A stretch of 64,000 nt of DNA, from positions 179,184,375 to 179,248,374 of the forward strand of contig CM077150.1 in the NCBI GenBank assembly GCA_039583875.1, written 5' to 3'. Both the position numbers and the translations under genes were made by a program. How positions within the stretch are numbered: the first letter of the stretch is position 1; each line of letters begins with the position of its first letter. Positions 9,266 through 20,266 of the stretch are shown here, one piece after another. Below the pieces are notes generated by a model. It saw nothing but the letters and a program-made list of their open reading frames with translations, was not told the origin of the DNA and ran no database searches. This stretch comes from Platanthera guangdongensis. Its lineage: Eukaryota > Streptophyta > Magnoliopsida > Asparagales > Orchidaceae.

Positions 9266-10605
9266 ATGGCTTCCGATGAGCGAATGGATGGCCAGCAGAA
9301 GGAAGAATCGGTGGTTCCCTCGCCGGCGGGTTCCATCGTCCTCTCAATCACAGACGGAAGATTTGGTGGCTTTTACATTCCTTATTTCAGATTATACTTT
9401 CTTGATTTCTATTTTTATTCCTAGATTTTGTTATTCTTGATTCCAGTTTCTAATTTTAGTGTTTGGGATTCTAGTTTTTGATACTAGTGTTTGAGATTCC
9501 CAGTTTTTGATTCTATTTCAGTTTTTTGAGCTGTGAGCAATTTTTGGTTCCTAGATTTTGCTATTCTTGATCCCAGTTTCTGATTCTAGTGTTTGGGATT
9601 CTAGTGTTTGGGATTCCTAGTTTTTGATTCTATTTCAAATTTTTGAGCTGTGAGTAGTTTATTACTAACTTGAATCATTTTTTGATTCTAGATTTGGATT
9701 TCAGTTGTTAGATTTTATTCATAAACTGTAACTGCTTAGATAACAACTGATCTGTTCAAAGGTATTGACACGGTTTTTGAAATTGCTAAGCTGAAATTTG
9801 TTATTTTTTTCAGGATCAAGTTTGGTGGGGGAGAAGCTTGTAGAGGAAGATGAACACCTTTCTAAGGAAGGTAATTTTTGTCCTTACAACATTGTAGTAC
9901 TATTATATTCGTTGTTAGTAATAAATTCGTGTGGAATTTGATGTTGAATTTAGGTGAAGTATTTGAAGTGGATGTTGGGTCCAATTTTGAGACTCAACAA
10001 TTGTTTCCATCAAAAGAATCACTTGTTGAGTGGGTTCGAAGTATTGGGCTTAGTTTGGGTTTCATTGTAACAGTAAAAGGTTCAGACAAGCTCAGAGCTC
10101 GAATGAAACCTCGTGTGTTCTTAGGGTGTGACAGAGGAGGAAAATACCATGATAACCAGAATAGGAAGAATTTGGTGAAGAAACATTATAGGAAATCATC
10201 GAGCAAGCGGTGTGGTTGCCCATTCACCGTCAAAGGACAAAAGGAGGCTAATGTTGATGAATGGAAGCTTGTCGTTATTTGCGGTAAGCATAACCACGAA
10301 ATGGTTCATTTAGAGGCACACACTTATGCTGGCCGCTTAAGTGTGACTGAAGAAAAGTTAGTCGAGCAAATGTACAGTTCAGGGGTCAAGCCACGTAAAA
10401 TATTAGCTGTTGTGAAAGAAAACAGTGAGGTTAAACAGAACTACCATAAGAACAATCTATAACGAGAGAGTAAAGATACACAAGAAGGAATTAGATGGAG
10501 CAACGCCAGTGCAATTTTTGTATCGATATATTACAAGGAAGGTTATGTATGTTACAATAGGTAGATGTGCGAACTAATCAAATGCGCAGTCTCTTTTTTG
10601 CTCAT
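9266..10605 (+). pseudogene. FAR1-domain, MULE-type transposase gene, 5' part, broken
   Basis: Three exons can be placed: 9266-9365, 9814-9870 and 9954 onward. All junctions are GT/AG and the phases agree. The first ATG considered, 9138, is in another frame; 9266 gives a joined reading frame. Exon 3 encodes a FAR1-type DNA-binding domain, including the cysteine/histidine pattern FLGCDRGG, KRCGCPF and ICGKHNHEM. This is followed by the leader of a MULE transposase core ending LFFAH at the gap. A TAA at 10460-10462 and a second frame change near 10560 break the frame; the first looks like loss of one base near 10460. The family comprises Mutator-like transposases and their domesticated FAR1/FRS relatives, which act in the nucleus. 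The core and catalytic residues are hidden by the gap. It could be a MULE remnant or a decayed FRS gene. Confidence 0.65.
9366..9813 (+). other. Intron 1 with repeated TTGATTCTAGTTT phrases
   Basis: T-rich intron with several near-copies of the phrases GTGTTTGGGATTCTAG and TTTTTGATTCTA, especially 9440-9640. It ends in a strong acceptor TTATTTTTTTCAG. The donor (TTTG/GTGGCT) is weak but is the one whose phase matches exon 2. Confidence 0.5.
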
Positions 10606-11105
10606 NNNNNNNNNNNNNNNNNNNNNNNNNNNNNNNNNNNNNNNNNNNNNNNNNNNNNNNNNNNNNNNNNNNNNNNNNNNNNNNNNNNNNNNNNNNNNNN
10701 NNNNNNNNNNNNNNNNNNNNNNNNNNNNNNNNNNNNNNNNNNNNNNNNNNNNNNNNNNNNNNNNNNNNNNNNNNNNNNNNNNNNNNNNNNNNNNNNNNNN
10801 NNNNNNNNNNNNNNNNNNNNNNNNNNNNNNNNNNNNNNNNNNNNNNNNNNNNNNNNNNNNNNNNNNNNNNNNNNNNNNNNNNNNNNNNNNNNNNNNNNNN
10901 NNNNNNNNNNNNNNNNNNNNNNNNNNNNNNNNNNNNNNNNNNNNNNNNNNNNNNNNNNNNNNNNNNNNNNNNNNNNNNNNNNNNNNNNNNNNNNNNNNNN
11001 NNNNNNNNNNNNNNNNNNNNNNNNNNNNNNNNNNNNNNNNNNNNNNNNNNNNNNNNNNNNNNNNNNNNNNNNNNNNNNNNNNNNNNNNNNNNNNNNNNNN
11101 NNNNN
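10606..11105. other. Assembly gap, 500 N
   Basis: Exactly 500 N. It separates the FAR1/MULE pseudogene from the partial 5' LTR of B. Compared with B's 3' LTR, about 1,680 bp of the 5' LTR is missing, so the round number is a placeholder and not the true size. Open frames of X residues across it are meaningless. Confidence 0.97.
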
Positions 11106-11786
11106 TAATACGATGGGTGGGCAATGGGTTCGCCGGTACACCAAGAATGTGCGCGAGTGCACGGAACGTCGGGCCATGTGGCTGATGGTTGTGATGACAT
11201 GTGTGCGTAAAAGCACATTAGATGAGATATATATACATGCTTGTGATACGCTATGCCTGCAGGGAAGAATACCGCTGCCCAAAAAAAAGGGGTAGGATCG
11301 TTATAATTTGGTCAGCTGAATGCTGACCGTTGCCTCAGTTAGCACTTGTTGGGTGGAATGTCCTGTGCAAGTGTTGGAGAGCCCGAGCGGATGCATAAGG
11401 GCTGAAGTCCCTGCTGCATTTGCTGCTGCCATTGCTAGCCCTCGAAGGCTAAACGAAGTGGAAATGTGATGTTTCTTTTGATGTGTCCGACCTACGTGCC
11501 AATGTTTGAGGCCACTGTTTTGAAAGACATGTAAGGCCATAAAGCCAACTATCTGTTTGTGTAAGACACATTCCTATAATATATAAATATGTAGTTTTAT
11601 ATGTTGGACATTCAGGTGTGAAGTTCAGTGTAGTGTTATAGGCTTCCGCTAGAATGCAATGTGTTAGGCGTGCGCTGCGCTACTCTGGTATCACACCGTA
11701 ACCGAACCGCCTATTTTGTGGTCTATGTTGTGGGGCCCCGGCCGGACCTTCTAGTATATACTACGTGAACGGATGGGGCTGTTACA
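11106..11786 (+). repeat. Partial 5' LTR of B
   Basis: Aligns by eye with 27000-27680. Shared landmarks are GGTTCGCC, GTGCGTAAAAGCACATTA, ATATATATACATGC, GGCTTCCGCTA and the end GTGAACGGATGGGGCTGTTACA. The left 1.68 kb falls in the gap. Confidence 0.9.
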
Positions 11787-11790
11787 TTTT

Positions 11791-11802
11791 TGGTATTAGC
11801 TG
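11791..11802 (+). other. Degraded primer binding site of B
   Basis: TGGTATTAGCTG lies four bases after the LTR end and is a decayed form of TGGTATCAGAGC, the initiator methionine tRNA complement. Confidence 0.6.
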
Positions 11803-12239
11803 TCTTGGTCTTTCCCTCTCGAAGTCGTGGTCGACTTCTTTGTGGGTTGGCGAGCACATGTCTGTGAAAACCAAGTTAACAAGATTGAACTCCTGAATGT
11901 CATGGTAGGAATGCAAATACATGTGTTTGCGGAACATGCGCCATTCCTAACTTGTTGATATTGCTTGTATACGGTCTCTAATGGTGTGTTGTCCACCTTT
12001 AGGTGACGCGGAGTGGTGCGGAGCAATCGGAGCCCCAGTGGTTTCTGATGAAAGTACGGCACCAGCCGAGGTGCCTACACCTCCACCGTCTGCTGGAACA
12101 TGTGCGTTTAGTTGCTGAGGCATTGTTTCCATGATGCAAGGCCAGCCGATTGGGCAGGCACAGCCGGCGTTGAGGCCAGAGCAGGTGGCGGCAAGGCCAT
12201 AACACTGTTGTAGCTGTGGATCCTCGAGCGGCTGAACGA

Positions 12240-13130
12240 CAATTGAAGCAGTTTATGAGCTTTCATCCGCCTACGTTCTCGGGAGTGGGATCTCCTACGT
12301 AGGCTGAAGATTGGCAGTCACGCGTCAAGTGAATAATGACAGCGATTGGATCAGAGGAACATCAGAAAGTCACCTTAGCCTCCTTCTTGCTAGAAGGAGA
12401 GGATCGTTTATGATGTGATGAGATGGAACTACATCACTTGGCGGGTAGACCTTGACACAAGTGTCCATGGAGGAATTCTCTCGGCTCTTCCTGGTGAAGC
12501 ACCTCCCGGCAGCACAGCGTATAGCCATGGAGAATGAATTACAAAAGGATTATGCAAGGAGAGAGCAATATGGACGCTTACCTGCACGAGTTTACTCGCT
12601 TGGGGTGGTATGCGGGTTCGATTTTTGCTGATGAGCAGAGGAAGATGAATAGGTTCTATGAAAGACTGCAGGGCGAGTTGAGATTCCTGCTTTCTAGTTC
12701 TGTGAACCAAGGCTTCTAGGTGTTAGTTGACACCGCTTGTGCGTTGGAAAACGATATGAAGAGGGTGGAAGGGAAGATGACCTTGGCCGTGGACACAACC
12801 GGAATTTAAGGTTCCCCGACCGACGAAGTCATTTTATAAGAAGAAATGGGGCAAGAGACCCAAGATGGCGGGACAAGCTCCTTCTTCGGTTGCATGGGAG
12901 CAACGTCGAGGGCCACCTCAAAGACGGATGCTAGTACATGCTTTAATTGTGGCTAGGTGGGACATATAGCCCGGGATTGTCGGGTGCCGCCCAAGAGTGA
13001 AAGAAGGCGGGAGCGTCCGATGAGCAAAATGGCTAGGCGAGTGGTTGGAATCCTCTGTATCGCAGGCGCATCCCCGGGTCTCCAATCTTACCCTGCAGGA
13101 GGCCATCAGTAGAGTGACGTCGTCACAGGT
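12240..13130 (+). pseudogene. Gag remnant of B
   Basis: Gag of a Tekay-like element in several frames. The stretch 12534-12719 carries the Retrotrans_gag pattern (MDAYLHEFTRL ... FYERLQGELR). The zinc knuckle is at about 12939-12980 (CFNCG, stop, VGHIARDC): its cysteines and histidine are present, but a TAG sits inside it. The protein would form the particle and bind RNA. It is not functional here. Confidence 0.7.
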
Positions 13131-13162
13131 ATGAGTTAAGTTTTGCGCATTGTATTGCTAGT

Positions 13163-13549
13163 ATGTTTTGCATATTGCATATGTGTATGCGGCTTGTGTG
13201 TGATTTGATTACCACAGGCTTTGTGATGATTCGGAACACGCTGACGCGAGCACTGTTTGATACGGGCGCATCGCACTCTTTTCTGTCTAGCGAGTTCATA
13301 GTGCGGTTTGGGATACCTAGTCGTGTAAAGACAGATAGCGTAAGGGTGGTGTTGTCGAATGGCTGTGTGATGCTTGCGGACCGAGCGTGCAATGTGGCGG
13401 TACAAATAAGAAGTCAGGATTTCTGTTTGACTGTATCTGTATTGTTGATATCGGAATTCGACGTGATATTTAGTATGGATTGGCTCGCGGAGCAGCATGC
13501 GTTGATTGATTACCAGTCCAAAGAGATCATGTTGGGCCAGGATACCTAG
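13163..13549 (+). pseudogene. Protease domain of B
   Basis: An open stretch of 128 codons containing the aspartic protease active site ALFDTGASHSF near residue 30-40 and the distal motif FDVIFSMDWLAE, which is the usual Tekay retropepsin layout. It ends at a TAG (13547-13549) that interrupts the polyprotein before reverse transcriptase. The protease itself looks structurally complete, although it lies in a dead polyprotein. Confidence 0.75.
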
Positions 13550-13663
13550 CAGGAGACTAAGTTCGCGGGTATGCGAGGAGTTGGAGGGATGTTGATGTTT
13601 GCACTCCAAGTTGTTAAAGCTGTTCGGAAGGGCGCGGAGTGCTACTTTGCGATGATTTAGGCT

Positions 13664-15075
13664 GTGATGCCTAAGGTCAGTGTGTGTGATGTTCTGATCG
13701 TGTCGAAGTTTGTAGATGTATTTCCCAAGGATCTCCCTGGGCTACCACACCAGCGAGAGATTGACTTCACGATCGAGTTGGTTCCAGGTGCGAAACCTGT
13801 GGCCCGCTCGCCATATCCCATCGCGCCAAAGGAAATGGCGGAGTTAAAAGTCCAACAGCAAAAATTGCTGGAGCAGGGGTATATACGCCCAAGCATGTCT
13901 CCTTGGAGCGCCCCTGTGCTTTTTGTGAAAAGAAAGATGGTGGCTTGCGGTTATATATTGATTACCGCGAGCTGAATAAGCTGACCGAGAAAAATAAATA
14001 TCCGATTCCACGGATTGATGCGCCGTTCGATCAGCTAGTGGGATCGTCCGTTTACTCGAAGTTGGACTTGAAGTCTGGTTACTACCAGTTGAGAATCCGG
14101 GAAGAAGATATTCCCAAAACCGCATTTGGAACACGGTACGGGCACTATGAGTTCACAGTGATGCCATTTGGACTATGCAATGCGCCCTCGGTGTTTATGG
14201 ACTTGATGCACCGAACGTTTAGAGAATACCTAGATCTGTTCGTGATAGTGTTCATTGATGATATCCCGGTGTACTCGAGATCGGAAGCCGATCATGAGAC
14301 GGACTTGCGGTTGGTGTTGAATACCTTAAGGCAGAATCAGATCTACGCCAAGTTCTCGAAGTGCGAGTTTTGGCTATCGTTAGGTGCTTTTGAGCATGTG
14401 ATGTGTGGAGCGGTCATAGGCAGTGGATCCCAGCAAAGATAAAGGCCATACAGGAGTGGTCGGTGTTGTCTTCAGTGGCCGAGGTCAGGAGCTTCCTTGG
14501 ACTAGAAGGCTACTACCGAAGATTTGTTGCAAATTTCTCACGGATCGCTTTGCCGCTAACCACGCTGACGCGAAAAGAGCAGAAGTTCGTTTGGTCGCTA
14601 GAGTGCACACGAGATTTGAAGAGCTGAGGTCGGTTGACCACGGCGCCTTTGTTGTCATCGCCATATGGTACCGATGGTTTGTAATCTACTGTGATGCCTC
14701 AGGGAGCGGCTTTGGCTGCGTTCTTCTGCAAAATGGAAAGGTGATTGCATATGGCTCACGCCAGCTGAAGGTGCACGAGCGAAACTATCCCGTACAAGAC
14801 TTAGAATTGGCGGCAGTGATCTTTGCACTAAAGCTGTGGCGACACTATCTTTATGGTGTGAAGGTGGAGATCTATACAGATCATAAGAGCCTAAAGTACC
14901 TGTTAGGGCAGAAGGACCTGAATATGTGACAACGAAGGTGGTGGAGTTCCTCGGGGACTACACCTTCGAGATTCACTATACTCCTGGGAAGGGGAATGTG
15001 GTCGCGGATGCCTTGAGTCGGAGAACTCCGGTAAGGGCGAGCTAGTTGCAGAGGCATGATAAACGTCTCATCCAG
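13664..15075 (+). pseudogene. Reverse transcriptase and RNase H of B, frameshifted
   Basis: Three overlapping frames share the domain. At 13664-13975: [17 protein letters not shown] and WSAPVLFVK. At 13903-14442: the RT core with [26 protein letters not shown] and the catalytic FIDDI. At 14403-14929: the tail with [13 protein letters not shown] and RNase [15 protein letters not shown] ... [10 protein letters not shown]. Residues typical of the [13 protein letters not shown] motif are altered (DDIPVYS). At least three frame changes and several stops make it inactive. Order and motifs match element C closely. Confidence 0.85.
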
Positions 15076-15086
15076 GAGTTGGAACA

Positions 15087-16575
15087 TTGGAGATCTCGTG
15101 TATTGACAAGAATACTATTGCCGATGCATGTCTGAACTGGATGGATTTGCAGTGTGACCTTGCAGACCGGATTCGACGAGCAACAGGGCAAGATGAAGAT
15201 CTCCTACGCTATGCGAAAGATGGGTCAGAGGGCAAATTCTCCTGGGATGACGGTCTTTTGCGGAAAGAGGGCCGTTTGTGCGTCCCTAATTTGGGTAAAT
15301 TGAGGGAAGAACTGATGTATGAAGCGCATTATACGAAGTACTCAATCCACCCAGGGAGCACAAAGATGTTCAGTGATATGAAAAAGCTATTCTGGTGGCT
15401 AGGGCTAAAGAAAGATGTTGCTCTTTATGTGGCCAAATGCCAAACATGCGCAATGGTGAAGGCGGATTACCAAAAGCCGGGCGGTTACTTGAATTCATTG
15501 TCGATTCCAGAATGGAAGTTTGATGATATTTTCATGGATTTTGTGCACGGGTTGCCTCGATCTAAGCGAGGCAATGATTCCATCTAGGTGATTGTTGATC
15601 GGCTAACGAAAGTGGTACACTTCTTGCCGAACAGACGGGATGATTCGGTGGAAACTTTGGCAAATTTGTATGTTGACCAGATTATATGACTACACGGTGT
15701 TCCTCGGAGCATCGTAAGTGATAGAGATGGGCGGTTCACATAAAATGATTGGAGGCTAGTTCATCAACTGTTGGGCACGAAGTTACAATTTAGTACGACC
15801 TTTCATCCCCTAACAGATGGTCAAACTGAAAGGACCAACAGAACGATGGAAGACATGCTCCGGATGTGCGCCCTTGACTTTGGAAGGATATGGGAGGATC
15901 ATCTCTACATGGTGGAATTTGTCTACAATAATAGCTACCAAGCGAGCATCGGGATGACACCGTATGAAGCTCTGTATGGACGGAAGTGTTGTACTCCATT
16001 AGCTTGGGTAGAAGCGGACGAAGCCAGAGTTTATAGGCGTAATGAAGTCGATGAAGCAAACTCGACTATACACACTATTCAGGAACGACTATTGATCGCT
16101 CAAGATCGACAAGCGAAGTACTACAACGCCAAGGACCGGAACATGGAGTTAGTGGTAGGCGATTAGGTATACTTGAAGATCAAGCCCTTCAAAGGCGTAT
16201 CCAGGATTCAACGTCTGAAAAAGTTGAGCCCAAGATACCTTGGTCCATTTGAAGTGGTCGAGCGAGTTGGCGAAGCTGCATATCGGCTAGCCCTGTCAGC
16301 AGACTTGAGTGGATTTCATGATGTGTTTCATATCTTGGTGCTGCAGAAGACCGTGAAAGATCCAGCTCAGGTGATTAGGTAGGATAAAGAGTCGGTGGAG
16401 TATGGGCTAACGACGAAGGTTAGGCCCATTCAGATCGAGGATCGAGCCGAGAAGTAGTTGCTAAACAAGACGGTCGGAATGGTTAAAGTCCAGTGGGACA
16501 ATTGCGGTAGTGAGGAGCTTACATGGGAGCGAGAGCAGACCATGCGAGCTGATTTTTCCGAACTTTTTGTGTAAC
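15087..16575 (+). pseudogene. Integrase and chromodomain-like tail of B
   Basis: The zinc finger (HYTKYSIHPGS ... CQTCAMVK) and catalytic core (FMDFVHGLP, a decayed VSDRDGRFT at about 15716, TDGQTERTNRTMED) are in one frame interrupted by stops at 15585-15587, about 15688, 15741, 16164-16166 and 16380. The tail LSPRYLGPFEVVERVG leads to a chromodomain-like end (VRPIQIEDRAEK ... VQWDNCGSEELTWERE). The encoded enzyme would insert cDNA into chromosomes, with the tail guiding it to heterochromatin. It is dead here. Confidence 0.85.
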
Positions 16576-16670
16576 GGTTATGCAGTGTGTATCGACTTGT
16601 ATAACAATTGTGGAATGAAAATCCTTCTATTTGAGTTCCTTGGTGCAAATTTCGGGGATGAAATTTTTGT

Positions 16671-16684
16671 AAGGAGGGGAGGGT
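16671..16684 (+). other. Polypurine tract of B
   Basis: AAGGAGGGGAGGGT directly precedes the TG of the 3' LTR and follows the conserved Tekay phrase TTTCGGGGATGAAATTTTTGT. Confidence 0.85.
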
Positions 16685-16729
16685 TGTAACACCCCAAAAT
16701 CCAAAATTTGGAAAAAATTGGGTGATACG

Positions 16730-17160
16730 GCCGGGGACACGCGCGTGTCCCATGGCGTGTCCTTCCTGGGTGAACAGTCGACGAGTGGTTGACAAAATTT
16801 GGTTGACGATCGTCGAGTGGTAGGACATGGCCTGTGACACGGGTGTGTCACAGGGCGTGTCAGCATGGTCGACGAACTCAGCCCGACGAATTTGAGCTGG
16901 GGGGTGTCTAGTGTCATGTAGTGGGCACACGTCCTGGGACACAGGCGTGTCATAGGCTGTGTCAGTCTCTGGTTGATTTTGATTTTCTGCAGCCTGATGA
17001 ACACGGCCACAGACACGGGCGTGTATGAAGGTGTGTCAGGTGACACGGCCCGTGACACGGGCGTGTCACATAGGCGTGTCACTGGATTTGTTAAGTCGGT
17101 TGAGCACAGCTTGAGGCACACGGCCTGGGACACGGGCGTGTCACAGGCCGTGTCAAGCAA
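16730..17160. repeat. GACACG/CGTGTC palindrome array in B
   Basis: Many copies of GACACGGGCGTGTCAC-type dyads fill the first 450 bp of the LTR, mixed with CGTCGA/TCGACG phrases. Short open frames here are repeat artefacts. Confidence 0.85.
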
Positions 17161-17724
17161 AAATTATGATTTTGAGCGAAATCATGGCCGTCCGTTCCTT
17201 CAGCTGCGATCCAATGGCTAAGCTGCCTCCATGCTTCCTTAAGGCCGTGGATTAGAAGGGAAATCTCATTTTGTATTTGGCCTTCTCTTTCTACATTCCT
17301 AGTGAGAGAAAGGGAGAGGAAGAAGGAGGAGGAGGAAAGGGGCTGGTCACCAGTGCTACTGCGGTATTCCGACGGGAGATCCGAGACTGGCGTTGCGGAG
17401 GAAAAGCTGTTACGGATCTTCCTAGCCAGTTAGGAGCTCATGGCACCGAAGCGGACTTCGAGGATAACGACCTTTCTTCCTAGCCATGTGAAGGATTCCT
17501 TTTCGGCATATGCATATGATTCCCCCACCAGAGGGTGGCTGATTAGGGAGTCTTTGGGTTGATTCATAGAATCCCCTCTTGTTTGGCATATAGATCCGGA
17601 ATTGGAGTACGGAATAGGCACGCTGTGTGAAGCCCATCTGGATAGGTTGGTCTGAATTCATGATGTTGCATACGAACTGGAGAAGACTCCGTGATAAACG
17701 TGTAGTTTAGGAGTCAACGGGTTG

Positions 17725-18065
17725 GACCTGTGAAGGAAGTACTGGAGTGGTAGTCCAGGAAAATACCCGTATAATATTTGTGCTGCTTGTGCTATTGGGT
17801 TTTACCTGTGAAGATAGTAGTAGGAAGTACTGGACTGGAGGTCCAGTAAATACCCTTTTGATGCTTGATGTTCTTGGGTGGTACCTGTGAAGAGAGTAAC
17901 AGGAAGTACTGGTATGGTGAGCCAGGAAAGACCCTTGACATTGCGGAGTCATACCTGCGAAGAGAGTAGCAGGAAGTACTGGTGCGCCCAGGAAAGATCC
18001 GCTAGTGATGTGTGAGATGAGTGGGTGTAATGGTAAGTACTGGTGCGCCCAGGAAAATACCTAGG
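17725..18065. repeat. GGAAGTACTGG tandem repeat in B LTR
   Basis: Five diverged copies of a roughly 60-90 bp unit with the core ACCTGTGAAGAGAGTAACAG, then GGAAGTACTGG, then CCAGGAAAATACC. The unit itself contains the dyad CCAG/CTGG. Confidence 0.75.
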
Positions 18066-18230
18066 CTTGAATGCCAGAACAGGATTGGTGAGACCAACAC
18101 GCGCCTTTGATTTAGCCGCGAGTACGTTGTGCTCAGTGATGGCAAGGCGATTTGAGCAACGGGGGGTGGAGGATCCGACCTGCACTATGTCCGTCTGACG
18201 TGAGACATGAAAGTGCGGTTTGTTAGAGCG

Positions 18231-18235
18231 CATAG
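18231..18235. repeat. Target site duplication of C, left copy
   Basis: CATAG, repeated exactly at 26865-26869. Confidence 0.93.
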
Positions 18236-20212
18236 TGTAACACCCCCATCTGTCGCATGGCATATAACAGAAGGTCCAGCTGGAACCCGACGCCATATAC
18301 CACAGACAGTCGGAAGGGTTACCAAGTGAATAATCAAACCAACCAATTAAGACTACCCGTCCTAACCACAGAGCATTCTAGCGGAAGTTTTTAAAGTTGA
18401 AGAACCCAAACTTAAATCCATCAAATATGAATGTCCACATTTACAACTACAAGAACGAACCCCAAATACACTGAAACAGGTACATGGCCTTATGGCCTTA
18501 CAAATGTTCATAAATATAACATGTCTTACATACATCGGCTCGCAGGCCGGCCACACATGAGAAATGTAAAAACAACTATTCTACGGCCTTCTAGGGCCAG
18601 CACAACAACATGGGCTCCAGCCCGCTATTTGGCGCTCGGCTCCGCAGCACCTGCAAGCACATACCACCGCACGGTGGCAAATAAAGCAACGGTCAGCTAA
18701 AAGCCGACCAAATTATAACGACCCCGCCCCTTACTCGGGACGGCGGTGCTCTTTCCTGCAAAACATTAGCCAACAATATATATATATCGCAATAATAATT
18801 CGCCACAGGTGTAGGCTCGCACGGCCAAACACCCCGTGCACTCAGGGCACATTCATGGTGAACCCTGACAAATCAGTGCATTCACCACCATCCCTAGGAT
18901 GGCAACAACATGTGAGCATTTAGCCTTTCTGACCACCGTCTAAGGCTCCGACTATGCCAACGGCCAGTCCCCGTCTTCGGGTCTCTCGCACCGAACCACA
19001 TAGCCTAGGTCCAATTCCACTTGCCCGTTGCTCACGCCGCATGTCCAATTTAAGGAACTTTGCGCGGGCCAAGCTTCTCTCGGATCCCAAATTTTCCAAA
19101 ACAATCTCATAACCCAGTTATGATCGAGGCCGGTTCCCAGACCGCCAAGTTAGCAGAACACGTTTCCGCTCAGTTTTCCGGGTGCGCCTTGAAGCTAACC
19201 TCCAAGGATCCCTGCTGCAATCTACCGCGTAGAAACCCAAAAAAATACAAAACCCAAAGCACAGAGTCTTCTCCGGCAAAACCATATCAAATGCAACATC
19301 ACCGATCCAGACAAAACACGTCCGGGTAGGCTTCACACACAATGCCTATGCCCGTACTTACGATTCCGGGCTCTACATGCAACACAAGGGGGACTATTCC
19401 CGTCAACCCCAAGGAACACCACGCACTCACCGCATACTCGCGGGAGCGGGATTCCCTATGCAGAAAGAAAGAGATTCAAGCGCTCGAGTTGAGAATCGTT
19501 ACCCTTGTAGTCCGTTTTGGCGCCATGGAAAAACTACGCGGTTAGAACTCTACGCAATGACCTTCCCTCCACGGATCCGCTCTCCGATTTCGAAACGGTG
19601 CTCCGATGCTCCGCCGGCGGCCGGAAACCTCCTTCTTCTTCCTCTCCTCTCTCACTTTGGAAGGGGAGAACTTTGGAGAGAAAAATGAGGGAATAACTCC
19701 CTATTCCCGGCCTTAACAGAGCAGGATCTCATCTGGGCCATTGGATCCTAATTAAAGAAAATGAACGGCTCGGATCTGCACAAAATTCCCCAGACCTGGG
19801 CCGCACACGGCTTGGCACACGGCCGTGTCCAAGGCCGTGTGCCTCGATCCAGGCACGATCATCGAACTGAGAAATGCACACGGGCCAAGACACGCCCGTG
19901 TCTGACCTGACACGCCCATGTCGGGTTCCTCAACACGCCCGTGTTCGTGGGCGTGTCACGCATAACCGCCACGGCAACGGACACGACCCATCAGGACACG
20001 GGTAGGGACACGGGTTGGCACACGCCCGTGTCGGATGACACGCCCGTGTCATCCGGCCGTGTTCCTGGCCGTGTCCTTCTCGGGTTGGAAACGGCCAAAA
20101 ATCACAAGCCAGACACGGCCTTGGACACGCCCGTGTCCTAGGCCGTGTACCCCTACAGGCACCAAAACTCTTTTTCCGCGACCGACTCACACACAAAATT
20201 CGGGGCATTACA
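18236..20212 (-). repeat. 3' LTR of C
   Basis: Starts TGTAACACCCCCATCTG and ends CGGGGCATTACA on the plus strand. It pairs with 24886-26864. It shares blocks in opposite orientation with B's LTR, for example GGTCAGC ... GACCAAATTATAACGA at about 18691-18720 against 11299-11330. Confidence 0.95.
19800..20155. repeat. GACACG/CGTGTC palindrome array in C (3' LTR)
   Basis: About fifteen dyads such as GACACGCCCGTGTC in the sense-start portion of the LTR. The same array is at 26455-26805 in the other LTR. Confidence 0.85.
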
Positions 20213-20228
20213 AATCTCCCCCACTTAA
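20213..20228 (-). other. Polypurine tract of C
   Basis: On the minus strand CCTTAAGTGGGGGAGATT touches the TG of the 3' LTR and follows the conserved phrase TTTCGGGACGAAATTCC. Confidence 0.88.
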
Positions 20229-20266
20229 GGAATTTCGTCCCGAAATTAAGCAAAGGTACACGAAAG

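Larger units (their letters stand above)
16685..18235 (+). repeat. 3' LTR of B, left part
   Basis: Starts TGTAACACCCCAAAATCC. It runs to the insertion point of C (target duplication CATAG at 18231-18235) and resumes at 26870. The rejoined length is about 2,362 bp. Confidence 0.9.

Noticed and set aside
10552..11295. Open frames of about 190-240 codons crossing the N gap
   Set aside because: They consist of unknown residues across 500 N and only a few flanking codons.
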